Shown here piece by piece: positions 1 through 6,345 of a stretch of DNA of 6,458 nt (the first letter of the stretch is position 1; each line of letters starts with the position of its first letter). Both the position numbers and the translations under genes were made by a program. A model generated the notes under the pieces. That model saw nothing but the letters and a program-made list of their open reading frames with translations. It had not been told where the DNA came from and ran no database searches. Origin of the DNA: Thermoleophilia bacterium (lineage in GTDB: Bacteria > Actinomycetota > Thermoleophilia > Gaiellales > Gaiellaceae); NCBI GenBank assembly GCA_016844515.1, contig JAERMP010000241.1:1-6458 (forward strand), given 5' to 3'.

Positions 1-728
1 GCCATCGAGGCCTCGCGGACCAGGAGCCACATGCCCGCGCGCAGGCGCTCGCGTCCCTCCTCCACGGTCAGCGCCTCATGGTCGGAGTAGATCCCGGCCG
101 CTGCGTACGCCTGCAACTCCCGCCCCAGTACTCCGGGAACGTGACCGTCCACGTGTCGAGCCCCATCGAGTCCGAGCTTCTCGAGCTCTGAGTCTGAGCC
201 TGCTATGACGCCCGGGAAGTTCATCATCTCGGCGAGCCCGAGCACGCGCCGCCGGCGCATGAGCGACTCGAGATCTCCTGGCGTCAAGGCGCGACGCGGC
301 GACTCGAACGGAGATGCGGGCACGCACGACGGTGCCATGAAGAAGACGTCGAGCTGGAGATCCGCGGTCGCGTCGAGCAGCCAGTGCACGCCGTCGACGC
401 CGAGCACGTTCGCGATCTCGTGTGGATCGGCCACGACTGCTGTCGTTCCGAGCGGCAGCACGAGGCGGGCGAACTCGTCGACCATGAGCTTCACCGACTC
501 GAGGTGCATGTGCGCGTCGATGAACCCGGGGACGACGAAGTGTCCCGACGCGTCCAGAGTCTCGTGCCCGTCGTACCGACCGAGCCCCGCCACGACCCCG
601 TCCGCGATCGCGATGTCGACGTCCAGCCACTCCTTCGTGAAAACGGAGAGCACGCGACCACCCCGGACGACGAGGTCGGCTGGCTCGTCTCCACGGGCGA
701 CCGCCAGGCGGCGCTGGAGCGTCTTCAT
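1..728 (-). CDS. ade: Adenine deaminase, N-terminal part (cut by window edge)
   Basis: Amidohydrolase-superfamily enzyme that hydrolyses adenine to hypoxanthine and ammonia in the cytoplasm (purine salvage and catabolism). Reading down from the ATG at 728, 242 codons are present before the edge; the family usually has about 550-600 residues, so the C-terminal half lies outside. Seen: the opening RGDEPADLVVRGGRVLSVF (about residues 12-30), the metal-binding loop VPGFIDAHMHLES (66-78; H73 and H75), TTAVVADPHEIANVLG (95-110), MAPSCVPA (131-138), GLAEMMNFPGV (164-174, with the family-conserved Glu167), VDGHVPG (193-199; H195) and the AAGIYSDHE segment (210-218). These come in family order and spacing. 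The frame stays open upstream of 728, but no family sequence is recognisable there and the N-terminus matches the usual one. No Shine-Dalgarno is seen; the message may be leaderless. It is divergent from the transporter operon. The family assignment is firm; adenine specificity rests on family motifs. Confidence 0.93.
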   Translation of the reverse strand, partial: MKTLQRRLAVARGDEPADLVVRGGRVLSVFTKEWLDVDIAIADGVVAGLGRYDGHETLDASGHFVVPGFIDAHMHLESVKLMVDEFARLVLPLGTTAVVADPHEIANVLGVDGVHWLLDATADLQLDVFFMAPSCVPASPFESPRRALTPGDLESLMRRRRVLGLAEMMNFPGVIAGSDSELEKLGLDGARHVDGHVPGVLGRELQAYAAAGIYSDHEALTVEEGRERLRAGMWLLVREASM

Positions 729-739
729 AGCGGCAGAGC

Positions 740-745
740 CTAATA
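740..745 (-). promoter_or_regulatory. Candidate -10 box for the adenine deaminase gene
   Basis: On the minus strand this reads TATTAG, a fair match to a sigma-70-type -10 hexamer. It ends 11 nt before the ATG at 728. Transcription would then begin about 5 nt before the start codon, giving a nearly leaderless message, which agrees with the missing ribosome-binding site. No convincing -35 box is seen. This is a weak prediction from a short match. Confidence 0.3.
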
Positions 746-747
746 CC

Positions 748-768
748 GCGAGAGCGTCGATCTCTCGC
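748..768. repeat. Inverted repeat in the divergent promoter region; possible operator
   Basis: Two perfect 7-bp arms, GCGAGAG (748-754) and CTCTCGC (762-768), are separated by 7 bp. The centre-to-centre distance of the arms is 14 bp, somewhat longer than one helical turn. The repeat sits between the two divergent genes, immediately upstream of the candidate deaminase -10 box and upstream of the candidate operon -10 box, so a bound regulator could affect both. In GC-rich DNA a 7-bp repeat can arise by chance, so the operator role is only a suggestion. Confidence 0.3.
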
Positions 769-792
769 CGCTCGTCGCATTCTGCGCTGTCG

Positions 793-798
793 TATAGT
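793..798 (+). promoter_or_regulatory. Candidate -10 box for the transporter operon
   Basis: TATAGT stands out as one of very few AT-rich hexamers in the intergenic region. It would start transcription at about 805 and leave a leader of about 30 nt that contains the strong ribosome-binding site. No clear -35 element lies 16-18 bp upstream. The position is sensible but the support is weak. Confidence 0.35.
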
Positions 799-823
799 CG
801 CCCCGTCAGTCGGCAGGCCGGAC

Positions 824-831
824 AGGAGGAG
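824..831 (+). promoter_or_regulatory. Strong Shine-Dalgarno fixing the binding-protein start
   Basis: AGGAGGAG lies 3 nt before the ATG at 835 (5 nt if counted from the GGAGG core). It decides the start: the same frame is open back to about 205, but that extension overlaps the adenine deaminase gene on the other strand and has no protein-like features, whereas the ATG at 835 is followed at once by a signal peptide. Confidence 0.8.
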
Positions 832-834
832 CAG

Positions 835-1953
835 ATGAGAAGGAAGTATGTAGCGGCAGGGCTCGCGCTCGCGCTCGTTGCGACAGGGCTCGTGCTCGCA
901 GCGGCAGTCTCGGCGAAGCCCGAGCAGGAGCCCTACAAGGTGGCGTTTCTCTATCCCGCACCGCACAACGACGGTGGCTGGGCGCAGGCGCACGATGACG
1001 GACGCCTGTACCTCGAGAAGAAGCTGGGCGGCAAGGTTCAAACGACGTACAAGGAGAACATCTTCTCGAACGCGCAGGTACCGCAAATCGTCGCCGGACT
1101 CGTGCGTCAGGGCTACCAGATGATCTTCGGGGCGTCATTCGGCATGTTCGAGAACGGCGTCAACGGTCAGCTGTACAAGAAGTACCCCGACGTTCTCTTC
1201 GAGCAGGCGACCGGACTGCAGATCAAGAAGAACCAGTCCGAGTACTTCGGCGCCGGCGAGGACACGATCTACCTCTCGGGCATGGCTGCAGGCGCCGCGA
1301 CCAAGAAGGGTGTGATCGGCTACATCGTCCCGTTCGGGATACCGGAGGTTGTTCGCCACATCAACGCCTTTGCGCTTGGCGCCCAGGTCACGCACCCAGG
1401 CGCGAAGGTAAGGCTGATCTGGACCAATGCGTGGTTCTCGCCGCCGAAGGAGACCGCTGCAGCGGCGAACCTCATTTCCGCCGGTGCGGACGTGCTGGGC
1501 CAGAACGTCGACAGCCCGGCTGCGGGCGTCTACGCGGAGAAGAAGGGCATTCCGTGGGTCGGCTACGACTCGAACGCGCAGAAGTCCGCGCCGACGCAGT
1601 GGCTCACGGCGGCCATCTACAACTGGGGGCCGTACTACCTCAGTCGTGTCAAAGCGGCGATGAACGGCACGTGGAAGTCTGGTTTCTACTACGGCTCGAT
1701 CAATGACGGCTTCACCAGCCTCGCGCCGTACGGGCCGAAGGTGACCGCGAAGACGAAGGCGCAGATCGCGGCAAAGCAGAAGGCGATCGTCTCGGGCAAG
1801 TTCAGCGTCTTCCAGGGGCCACTCTATGATCAGAAGGGCAAGCTCATGGTGCCCGCCGGCAAGCGGCTCAAGCTGATCGCAGACCTCTACACGATGCAGT
1901 GGCTCGTCAAGGGTGTGCTCGGGAAAGTCTCGAAGGTCTACCCGCCGGGCTAG
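835..1953 (+). CDS. BMP-family ABC transporter substrate-binding protein (purine/nucleoside type)
   Basis: Extracytoplasmic binding protein that captures the ligand and passes it to the ABC permeases encoded downstream. It has 372 residues, usual for the BMP/PnrA-like family (Bmp domain). Residues 1-27 form a signal peptide: MRRK, then a hydrophobic stretch, ending VSA before K28, a signal-peptidase-I-like site. There is no lipobox cysteine, and no cysteine at all in the protein, although many BMP proteins are lipoproteins. Seen: VAFLYPAPHNDGGW (36-49), TTYKEN (70-75), IFGASFGM (97-104), FEQATG (122-127), GYIVPFGIPEVVRHINAFALG (split across 162-182), DSPAAG (226-231), WGPYY (264-268) and GTWKS (278-282). 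From memory these resemble the adenine-binding branch of BMP proteins. The purine ligand is inferred from that and from the neighbouring adenine deaminase and molybdenum hydroxylase genes; the exact ligand (base or nucleoside) is not visible. First gene of the plus-strand operon; the stop lies 2 nt before the next ATG. Confidence 0.92.
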   Translation: MRRKYVAAGLALALVATGLVLAAAVSAKPEQEPYKVAFLYPAPHNDGGWAQAHDDGRLYLEKKLGGKVQTTYKENIFSNAQVPQIVAGLVRQGYQMIFGASFGMFENGVNGQLYKKYPDVLFEQATGLQIKKNQSEYFGAGEDTIYLSGMAAGAATKKGVIGYIVPFGIPEVVRHINAFALGAQVTHPGAKVRLIWTNAWFSPPKETAAAANLISAGADVLGQNVDSPAAGVYAEKKGIPWVGYDSNAQKSAPTQWLTAAIYNWGPYYLSRVKAAMNGTWKSGFYYGSINDGFTSLAPYGPKVTAKTKAQIAAKQKAIVSGKFSVFQGPLYDQKGKLMVPAGKRLKLIADLYTMQWLVKGVLGKVSKVYPPG

Positions 1954-1955
1954 AC

Positions 1956-3980
1956 ATGGGGGAGCCGACCCCCGTCGGAGAAGTAAACGGGAGAGGCGCT
2001 GGGTCACCCGGCGCCTCTTCGGTTCCGGCCGTGCGCATGGCCGGTATCACCAAGCGTTTTCCGGGAGTCCTGGCGAACGACGATGTCAGCTTCGAGGTGG
2101 CCGTTGGGGAAGTGCACGCGCTGCTCGGGGAAAACGGCGCGGGCAAGACGACCCTGTCGAACATCCTCACAGGGCTCTACCGGCCCGACGGGGGTCAGAT
2201 CGACCTCTACGGGGAGCCAGTGCACTTCCATTCGCCCCGTGACGCGCTTGACGCCGGCATCGGAATGGTTCATCAGCACTTTCGGCTCGTCGAAACGCTG
2301 ACGGTTGCGGAGAACCTCGTGCTGGGATCGCACACGCCGCGCTTCTGGCTCAGCAGGAGAGCGGGCCTGCGCCAGGTCCGGGAGATCTCGGAGGCGCTCC
2401 ACATGCCCGTCGATCCGGACGCGCGCATCTGGCAGCTCTCCGTCGGCGAACAGCAGCGTGTCGAGATCATCAAGGCCGTGTTTCGCGGCTCTCGGGTGCT
2501 CATCCTCGACGAGCCGACCGCCGTCCTCACTCCGCAGGAGGCGTCGCAGCTCTTCACGACTCTCAGAGTCATGGCCACCGAAGGGCACGCGGTCATCCTC
2601 ATCACTCACAAGCTGCACGAGGTGATGGCCGTTGCAGATCGGATCACCGTGCTTCGCGGCGGTAGATCGGTCGCGACGCTTCCGGTGTCCGAGGCCACGC
2701 CGCGCTTCCTGGCCGCACTAATGGTCGGGCGCGAGGTGGACCTCGGCCGTACGTACGAGCGCGCCGAGAAGTCGGAAAACGAAGTCGTTCTCTACCTCGA
2801 GGGCGTGCGGACGCCCGGCGATCGCGGGGGCGAGGCGCTCAAAGGCGTTTCCCTCGCCCTGCGCGCCGGGGAGATCGTCGCTGTTGCCGGAGTCGCCGGG
2901 AACGGGCAGCGCGAGCTGGCGGAGACGATCTCCGGCATGCGCGCGCCTTCAGCGGGGACGATTCGGGTCGGCGCGCGCGAGCTCCGCCCTGGCGATCCGC
3001 GCGATGCCATCAAGGCCGGTGTGGCTCACATACCCGAGGACCGGCTCGGGACCGGTCTCGCGCCGAGCCTGAGCATCTCCCGCAACGCGGCGTTCAAGAC
3101 GTACCGGACGGCACCGATCTCGTGGGGACCGTTCCTCGCAATGAAGCGCATGGGCGAGCTGGCCCGGTCGCTCATCCAGCGCTACGACGTCAAGGCACCC
3201 GGGCCCGACACGCCTGCGCGGAACCTGTCCGGCGGAAACCTGCAGAAGCTCATGCTCGGGCGCGAGTTCCACGGAGACCCGAAGGTCCTCATCGCCGCTC
3301 AGCCGACACGAGGACTGGACGTCGGCGCGATCGAGGCGGTGCACGGATTCCTGCGACAGGCGGCTACGGATGGCGTCGCCGTTCTACTGATCAGCGAGGA
3401 CCTCGACGAGATCCTTGCGCTCGCCGACCGGGTAGTCGTCATGTACGAAGGCGCGATCGTTGGCGAGCTCTTTCGCGATCATGGCCGTGATCCTCGCCGT
3501 GACCGGGCACGCCCCGGGGCATACCTATCGGCAGATGCTCGAGGCGGGCTTCACGGGCAACGGTGCCTTCTCCGCGACGTTCATCTCGGCGACCCCGATT
3601 CTGTTCACCGGCTTGGCTGCAGCTGCGGCGTTCCGCATGCAGCTCTTCAACATCGGCGCGGAGGGACAGCTCTATCTGGGAGCGGTGGGAGCGTCCTGGA
3701 TCGCGCTGCAGCTGGGCGAGCGCGGTCTCGGCTCGACTCCGCTGTATGTCGTCGCGATGTGCATCGCGGCCGGAGTGATGGGCGCGCTGTGGGCGCTGAT
3801 TCCGGGAGTGCTCCGTGCCTTTGCCAATACGAACGAGATCATCACGTCGCTGATGCTCAACTACGTGGCGGGCTTCCTGATCACGTATCTGATCTTCGAC
3901 AGCTCCTCCTACTGGCGGGACGTATCGACGCTCCAGGCTCAGTCGTTTCCCCAGGGGAAGCCGATGCCGGCGGGTGCTGA
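1956..3980 (+). CDS. ABC transporter ATP-binding protein with two ATPase domains; normal C-terminus lost
   Basis: Cytoplasmic ATPase that drives purine/nucleoside import with the two downstream permeases (RbsA/YufO-like architecture). Domain 1: Walker A GENGAGKTT (58-66, K64), Q-loop Q107, signature LSVGEQQ (161-167), Walker B VLILDEPT (181-188), switch H218. Domain 2: degenerate Walker A GVAGNGQRE (312-320) without the lysine, signature LSGGNLQK (424-431), Walker B region VLIAAQPTRGLD (444-455) with Gln in place of the catalytic Glu, and no switch His in SEDLDE (480-485). An impaired second site is normal for this family. ATPase sequence is recognisable only to about residue 505 (base 3470, ending IVGEL). 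The usual final 20 or so residues and stop are missing, and the frame runs on to 3980 across the permease gene in a non-permease frame (about 169 residues that look non-coding). The start at 1956 keeps the first beta-strand (VPAVRMAGITKRF); GTG 2031 or ATG 2037 are alternatives. No Shine-Dalgarno; translational coupling is likely. Confidence 0.85.
   Translation: MGEPTPVGEVNGRGAGSPGASSVPAVRMAGITKRFPGVLANDDVSFEVAVGEVHALLGENGAGKTTLSNILTGLYRPDGGQIDLYGEPVHFHSPRDALDAGIGMVHQHFRLVETLTVAENLVLGSHTPRFWLSRRAGLRQVREISEALHMPVDPDARIWQLSVGEQQRVEIIKAVFRGSRVLILDEPTAVLTPQEASQLFTTLRVMATEGHAVILITHKLHEVMAVADRITVLRGGRSVATLPVSEATPRFLAALMVGREVDLGRTYERAEKSENEVVLYLEGVRTPGDRGGEALKGVSLALRAGEIVAVAGVAGNGQRELAETISGMRAPSAGTIRVGARELRPGDPRDAIKAGVAHIPEDRLGTGLAPSLSISRNAAFKTYRTAPISWGPFLAMKRMGELARSLIQRYDVKAPGPDTPARNLSGGNLQKLMLGREFHGDPKVLIAAQPTRGLDVGAIEAVHGFLRQAATDGVAVLLISEDLDEILALADRVVVMYEGAIVGELFRDHGRDPRRDRARPGAYLSADARGGLHGQRCLLRDVHLGDPDSVHRLGCSCGVPHAALQHRRGGTALSGSGGSVLDRAAAGRARSRLDSAVCRRDVHRGRSDGRAVGADSGSAPCLCQYERDHHVADAQLRGGLPDHVSDLRQLLLLAGRIDAPGSVVSPGEADAGGC
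1990..2020 (+). promoter_or_regulatory. Strong hairpin at the binding-protein/ATPase boundary
   Basis: A 14-bp stem (1990-2003 paired with 2007-2020, two G-U wobbles, otherwise Watson-Crick) closes a 3-nt loop, TCA. No run of T follows, so it is not a standard terminator. It begins 37 nt after the binding-protein stop. Depending on the ATPase start it lies either in the first 22 codons of that gene or in the untranslated spacer. Such hairpins can stabilise the 3' end of the upstream message or partly block read-through, giving more binding protein than ATPase; that role is inference. A smaller alternative pair of hairpins is possible just upstream (1958-1978). Confidence 0.45.
3460..3480 (+). 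other. Abrupt reading-frame switch between ATPase and permease genes
   Basis: Up to 3470 the ATPase frame has G/C-ending codons and family sequence. From 3471 to 3506 seven of twelve codons in that frame end in T, atypical here. In the +1 frame, codons from 3475 onward end almost wholly in G or C and encode the first membrane segment of the permease. The 11 bases from 3460 to 3470 read sensibly in both frames (VGEL for the ATPase, LASS for the permease). This is what a deletion joined at a short shared sequence would leave. A sequencing or assembly fault cannot be excluded. Confidence 0.6.
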
Positions 3981-4527
3981 GTGGCCGACGTTCGGGTCGA
4001 GCGTCGTCGTTCCCCTCGGCTTCCTGATCGGGCTCGGCGTGGCGGCGTCGTTGTGGATGCTCTATTCGCGCACCCGGTTCGGTTTCGAGGTGAGCGTGAT
4101 CGCGGACTCACCACGTGCAGCGCGCTACGCCGGCATGCGAACGCGTCGGAAGATCCTCGCGGTGATGGCGATCTCAGGTGGTATCGCCGGTATCGGCGGC
4201 GCCAGCCAGATCGGCGATTTCACGTACACGCTCGACCCGACCGGTCTCCAGGGCGCCGCGTTCGGCTACACGGGGATCGTCGTCGCTGCGCTCGCACGTT
4301 ACAACCCGTTCGCGGTCTGTCTGGTGGCGGTGCTCCTCGGCGGGCTCCAGAACGCCGGCTTCACGCTCCAAGGGCCCGACTTTCCCTCCGGGCTCGTGGG
4401 CGTAATGCAGGGGATCATCCTCTTCTGCGCTCTCGGCGGAGAGCTTCTCATTCGCTACCGCGTGACCATCAGCCGTCGCGCGAGGACGCAAGCCGACGCC
4501 GGTCCGGCTGCGGAGCCCGCGCGATGA
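3460..4527 (+). CDS. ABC transporter permease, BMP/purine type, first subunit; N-terminus probably truncated
   Basis: Integral membrane subunit (BPD_transp_2 type) that forms half of the translocation path. Seen: about eight or nine hydrophobic segments, the family motif FNIGAEGQLYLGA (63-75), the ATPase-contacting region NTNEIITSLMLNYVAG (123-138), GFEVSVIADSPRAARYAGM (208-226), and GGLQNAGF (294-301) near the C-terminus. It has 355 residues from the TTG at 3460. The only nearby alternative, ATG 3481, would cut the first membrane helix in half, and a stop at 3433 closes the frame upstream. Relatives usually have a cytoplasmic tail of roughly 20-40 residues before this helix, so the true start seems lost and the TTG may be only a makeshift start with no ribosome-binding site. 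The 3' end overlaps the next gene by ATGA (translational coupling). Confidence 0.85.
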   Translation: MASSFAIMAVILAVTGHAPGHTYRQMLEAGFTGNGAFSATFISATPILFTGLAAAAAFRMQLFNIGAEGQLYLGAVGASWIALQLGERGLGSTPLYVVAMCIAAGVMGALWALIPGVLRAFANTNEIITSLMLNYVAGFLITYLIFDSSSYWRDVSTLQAQSFPQGKPMPAGAEWPTFGSSVVVPLGFLIGLGVAASLWMLYSRTRFGFEVSVIADSPRAARYAGMRTRRKILAVMAISGGIAGIGGASQIGDFTYTLDPTGLQGAAFGYTGIVVAALARYNPFAVCLVAVLLGGLQNAGFTLQGPDFPSGLVGVMQGIILFCALGGELLIRYRVTISRRARTQADAGPAAEPAR

Positions 4528-5495
4528 GCGTCAACGACAGCCTGGTAGTCGTCGTCCTCGCGCAAGCTGTCCTGTACGGGACACCTCTCCTCTACGCGGC
4601 TCTCGGCGAGCTGCTCGCCGAGCGATCGGGAGTGCTGAACCTCGGCGTCGAGGGGATGATGCTCTTCGGGGCCGCGGTCGGATACTGGGTCACACAGACC
4701 GTGCATGGTGCAGACGCCCCGGTGCTCGTCTTGGCCGTGGCGGGCGCGGGGTTGTCCGGAGCCGCAATGGCGGCAATCCACGCATTCCTCACAATCACGC
4801 TCCGGGCCAGCCAGATCGTCTCCGGACTTGCCCTTACGATCTTCGCCGGCGGTCTCGGGCTTTCGGCCTATTTCGGTACTGAGCTCGACCTTGCGAGCCT
4901 TCCCGTGACCCATCAGTTCGCATCGCTCGACGTGCTCGGGCTCGCGGACCTCCCGGTGGTCGGGCCGATCCTCTTCGACCAATCGGCGCTGGTCTACGCG
5001 TCATGGGTGCTGACTCTCGTCGTTGCCCTGTACCTGGGGCGGACTCGCTGGGGGCTGAACGTGCGTGCGGTCGGCGAGGCGCCGGCGTCGGCGGACGCGA
5101 TGGGGATCAACGTGACCCTCTATCGCTACGTTCACGTGCTCGTCGGAGGAGCCCTCGCGGGCATCGGCGGCGCGTGCTTCAGCCTGTCCATCATCCCAAA
5201 CTGGTTCGCGGGCGACTCGCTCGTCAACGGGGCGGGGTGGATTGCGATCGCGCTGGTTATCTTCGCGTTCTGGCGTCCTGGGCTCTGTCTTGTGGGCGCG
5301 TACCTGTTCGGCGGCCTATCGGCGCTTCCGGCGGCACTCCAGGCTCACGGCGTGACGATCGCGCCCGAGATCCTCTACTCGCTCCCCTACGTCATGACGA
5401 TCGTCGTGCTCGTCGTCGTGTCGACGAGTCTCGCGAAGCGCCGGCTCGGTGCGCCTGCCGCTCTCGGCATTCCCTATGTGCGCGAAGAGCGGTAG
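4524..5495 (+). CDS. ABC transporter permease, BMP/purine type, second subunit
   Basis: Partner membrane subunit forming the heterodimeric channel with the preceding permease. It has 323 residues, a normal length for the family. Seen: the N-terminal helix VVVVLAQAVLYGTPLLYAAL (8-27), the motif SGVLNLGVEGMMLFGA (35-50), ITLRASQIVSGLALTI (91-106), the cytoplasmic coupling region GLNVRAVGEAPASADAMGI (177-195), GALAGIGGA (209-217), NGAGWIAIALVIFAFWRP (235-252), and a last helix at about 289-303 followed by a basic end SLAKRR. About eight or nine membrane segments in total. The start is clear: ATG at 4524 overlaps the upstream stop (ATGA), a coupling typical of these paired permeases. The frame is also open upstream of 4524 back to 3981, but that part is a shadow of the first permease. 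No defect seen. Confidence 0.93.
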   Translation: MSVNDSLVVVVLAQAVLYGTPLLYAALGELLAERSGVLNLGVEGMMLFGAAVGYWVTQTVHGADAPVLVLAVAGAGLSGAAMAAIHAFLTITLRASQIVSGLALTIFAGGLGLSAYFGTELDLASLPVTHQFASLDVLGLADLPVVGPILFDQSALVYASWVLTLVVALYLGRTRWGLNVRAVGEAPASADAMGINVTLYRYVHVLVGGALAGIGGACFSLSIIPNWFAGDSLVNGAGWIAIALVIFAFWRPGLCLVGAYLFGGLSALPAALQAHGVTIAPEILYSLPYVMTIVVLVVVSTSLAKRRLGAPAALGIPYVREER

Positions 5496-5507
5496 AACAC
5501 GACGGAC

Positions 5508-6299
5508 ATGGACGTTCTGACTCCTCGCTCCCTCGACGAGGCCCTTCGGCTGAAGGCCGAGAACCCCGGTGCGCTCCCGATCCAAGGGGGCACTGACGTG
5601 ATGGTCGCGCTCAACTTCGATCGCGCGCGGCCGGATGTTCTGCTCAACCTCGGCGAGATAGCCGAGCTGCGTTCGTGGTCGCGTGAAAACGGCACGTTTC
5701 GGCTCGGGTCGGGGCTCACCTACACAGACGTGATGACCGGTCCGCCTGCCGAGGCGATGCCCGCACTCGTCGAGGCGTCTCGCACGGTGGGATCGCCGCA
5801 GATCCGCAACCGCGGCACGATCGGAGGCAATCTCGGGACGGCCTCGCCCGCGGGCGACGCGCTGCCGCCACTTCTCATCGAGGGCGCCGCAGTCGAGCTC
5901 GCCAGTGCGCGGGGAATGAGACGGCTTCCCGTCACAGAGTTCCTCGTCGGCCCGAAGCGCAATGCCCTCGCGGAAGACGAGCTGATTGTCGGGGTGCTCG
6001 TGGAGCCCAGCCGTCAGCCCCAGACGTTCATGAAGGTCGGTCCACGCAATGCAATGGTCATAGCCGTCTGCTCGCTGGCGCTCGTCGCCGATCGCGAGCG
6101 AGGGGAGCTGCGGGCGTCGTTCGGGTCGGCGGGTTCGGTCACCGGCCTCGTCACGTGCCCGATCGACGCGGCGGAGTCGTTCCCCGACGCAGTGGCTACC
6201 GCGGCCACCCCGATCGACGACATCCGAGGCACCGCCGCCTATCGCCGGCACGCGCTCCGCGTCCTCACGCATCGCGCGCTCGAGAGGTGCCTCGCGTGA
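5508..6299 (+). CDS. FAD-binding subunit of a xanthine dehydrogenase-type molybdenum hydroxylase
   Basis: Medium subunit (CoxM/XdhB-like) that carries FAD and passes electrons from the 2Fe-2S subunit to the final acceptor. It has 263 residues, a little below the usual 270-290. Seen: the first FAD-binding motif LPIQGGTDVMV (23-33), LGEIAELRSW (48-57), the second FAD motif IRNRGTIGGNLGTASPAGD (99-117) that gives the firmest identification, and the C-terminal domain ending IDDIRGTAAYRRHALRVL (236-253). The start ATG at 5508 lies 12 nt after the permease stop; no strong Shine-Dalgarno is seen, so translation may depend on the upstream gene. Its place behind a purine-type transporter, opposite adenine deaminase, suggests hypoxanthine/xanthine oxidation. 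The family also includes enzymes for CO, nicotinate and other aromatic N-heterocycles, and this subunit does not determine the substrate. Confidence 0.92.
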   Translation: MDVLTPRSLDEALRLKAENPGALPIQGGTDVMVALNFDRARPDVLLNLGEIAELRSWSRENGTFRLGSGLTYTDVMTGPPAEAMPALVEASRTVGSPQIRNRGTIGGNLGTASPAGDALPPLLIEGAAVELASARGMRRLPVTEFLVGPKRNALAEDELIVGVLVEPSRQPQTFMKVGPRNAMVIAVCSLALVADRERGELRASFGSAGSVTGLVTCPIDAAESFPDAVATAATPIDDIRGTAAYRRHALRVLTHRALERCLA

Positions 6300-6304
6300 C
6301 GGCG

Positions 6305-6327
6305 CCTTGTAACAGACTGTTACAAGG
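6305..6327. repeat. Perfect 23-bp palindrome, candidate operator
   Basis: Two exact 11-bp arms (first arm CCTTGTAACAG, 6305-6315; its reverse complement 6317-6327) flank a single A at 6316. It sits in the 46-nt gap between the FAD and 2Fe-2S subunit genes and ends 18 nt before the GTG start. Its AT-richer core contrasts with the surroundings. The shape (TGTAAC opposed to GTTACA) is of the kind bound by dimeric helix-turn-helix repressors such as TetR-family proteins. As RNA it could form a 10-bp stem with a GAC loop, but no T run follows. The perfection is seen; the operator role is inferred. Confidence 0.6.
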
Positions 6328-6345
6328 GTCGCGGGAGCTTCGATC

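Noticed and set aside
205..834. Open plus-strand frame extending the binding protein by 210 residues upstream
   Set aside because: It overlaps the well-supported adenine deaminase gene on the other strand, is Ser/Arg/Thr-rich without domain features, and the Shine-Dalgarno plus signal peptide at 835 fix the start.
861..890. Short GCTCGC-like tandem pattern in the signal-peptide region
   Set aside because: Explained by repeated Leu-Ala codons in the hydrophobic signal segment.
76..1086. Long minus-strand open frame (336 residues)
   Set aside because: Arg-rich composition, out of frame with the adenine deaminase, and it crosses the divergent promoter and the binding-protein start; a GC-driven shadow.
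1958..1978. Two small mutually exclusive hairpins (GGGGG/CCCCC and CCGAC/GTCGG) suggesting a riboswitch-like switch
   Set aside because: Five-base stems are common by chance in GC-rich DNA and no known aptamer core is visible.
1990..2020. Hairpin as a full intrinsic terminator of the binding-protein gene
   Set aside because: No T-rich run follows, and the downstream genes clearly belong to the same transport system and are tightly packed.
3452..3480. 7-bp direct repeat CGCGATC (3452-3458 and 3474-3480) as the deletion endpoints
   Set aside because: Both copies are still present, whereas a deletion between direct repeats would leave one; the shared 3460-3470 sequence explains the junction better.
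3981..4523. In-frame extension upstream of the second permease
   Set aside because: Arg-rich shadow of the first permease; the ATGA overlap at 4524 and the hydrophobic N-terminus define the true start.
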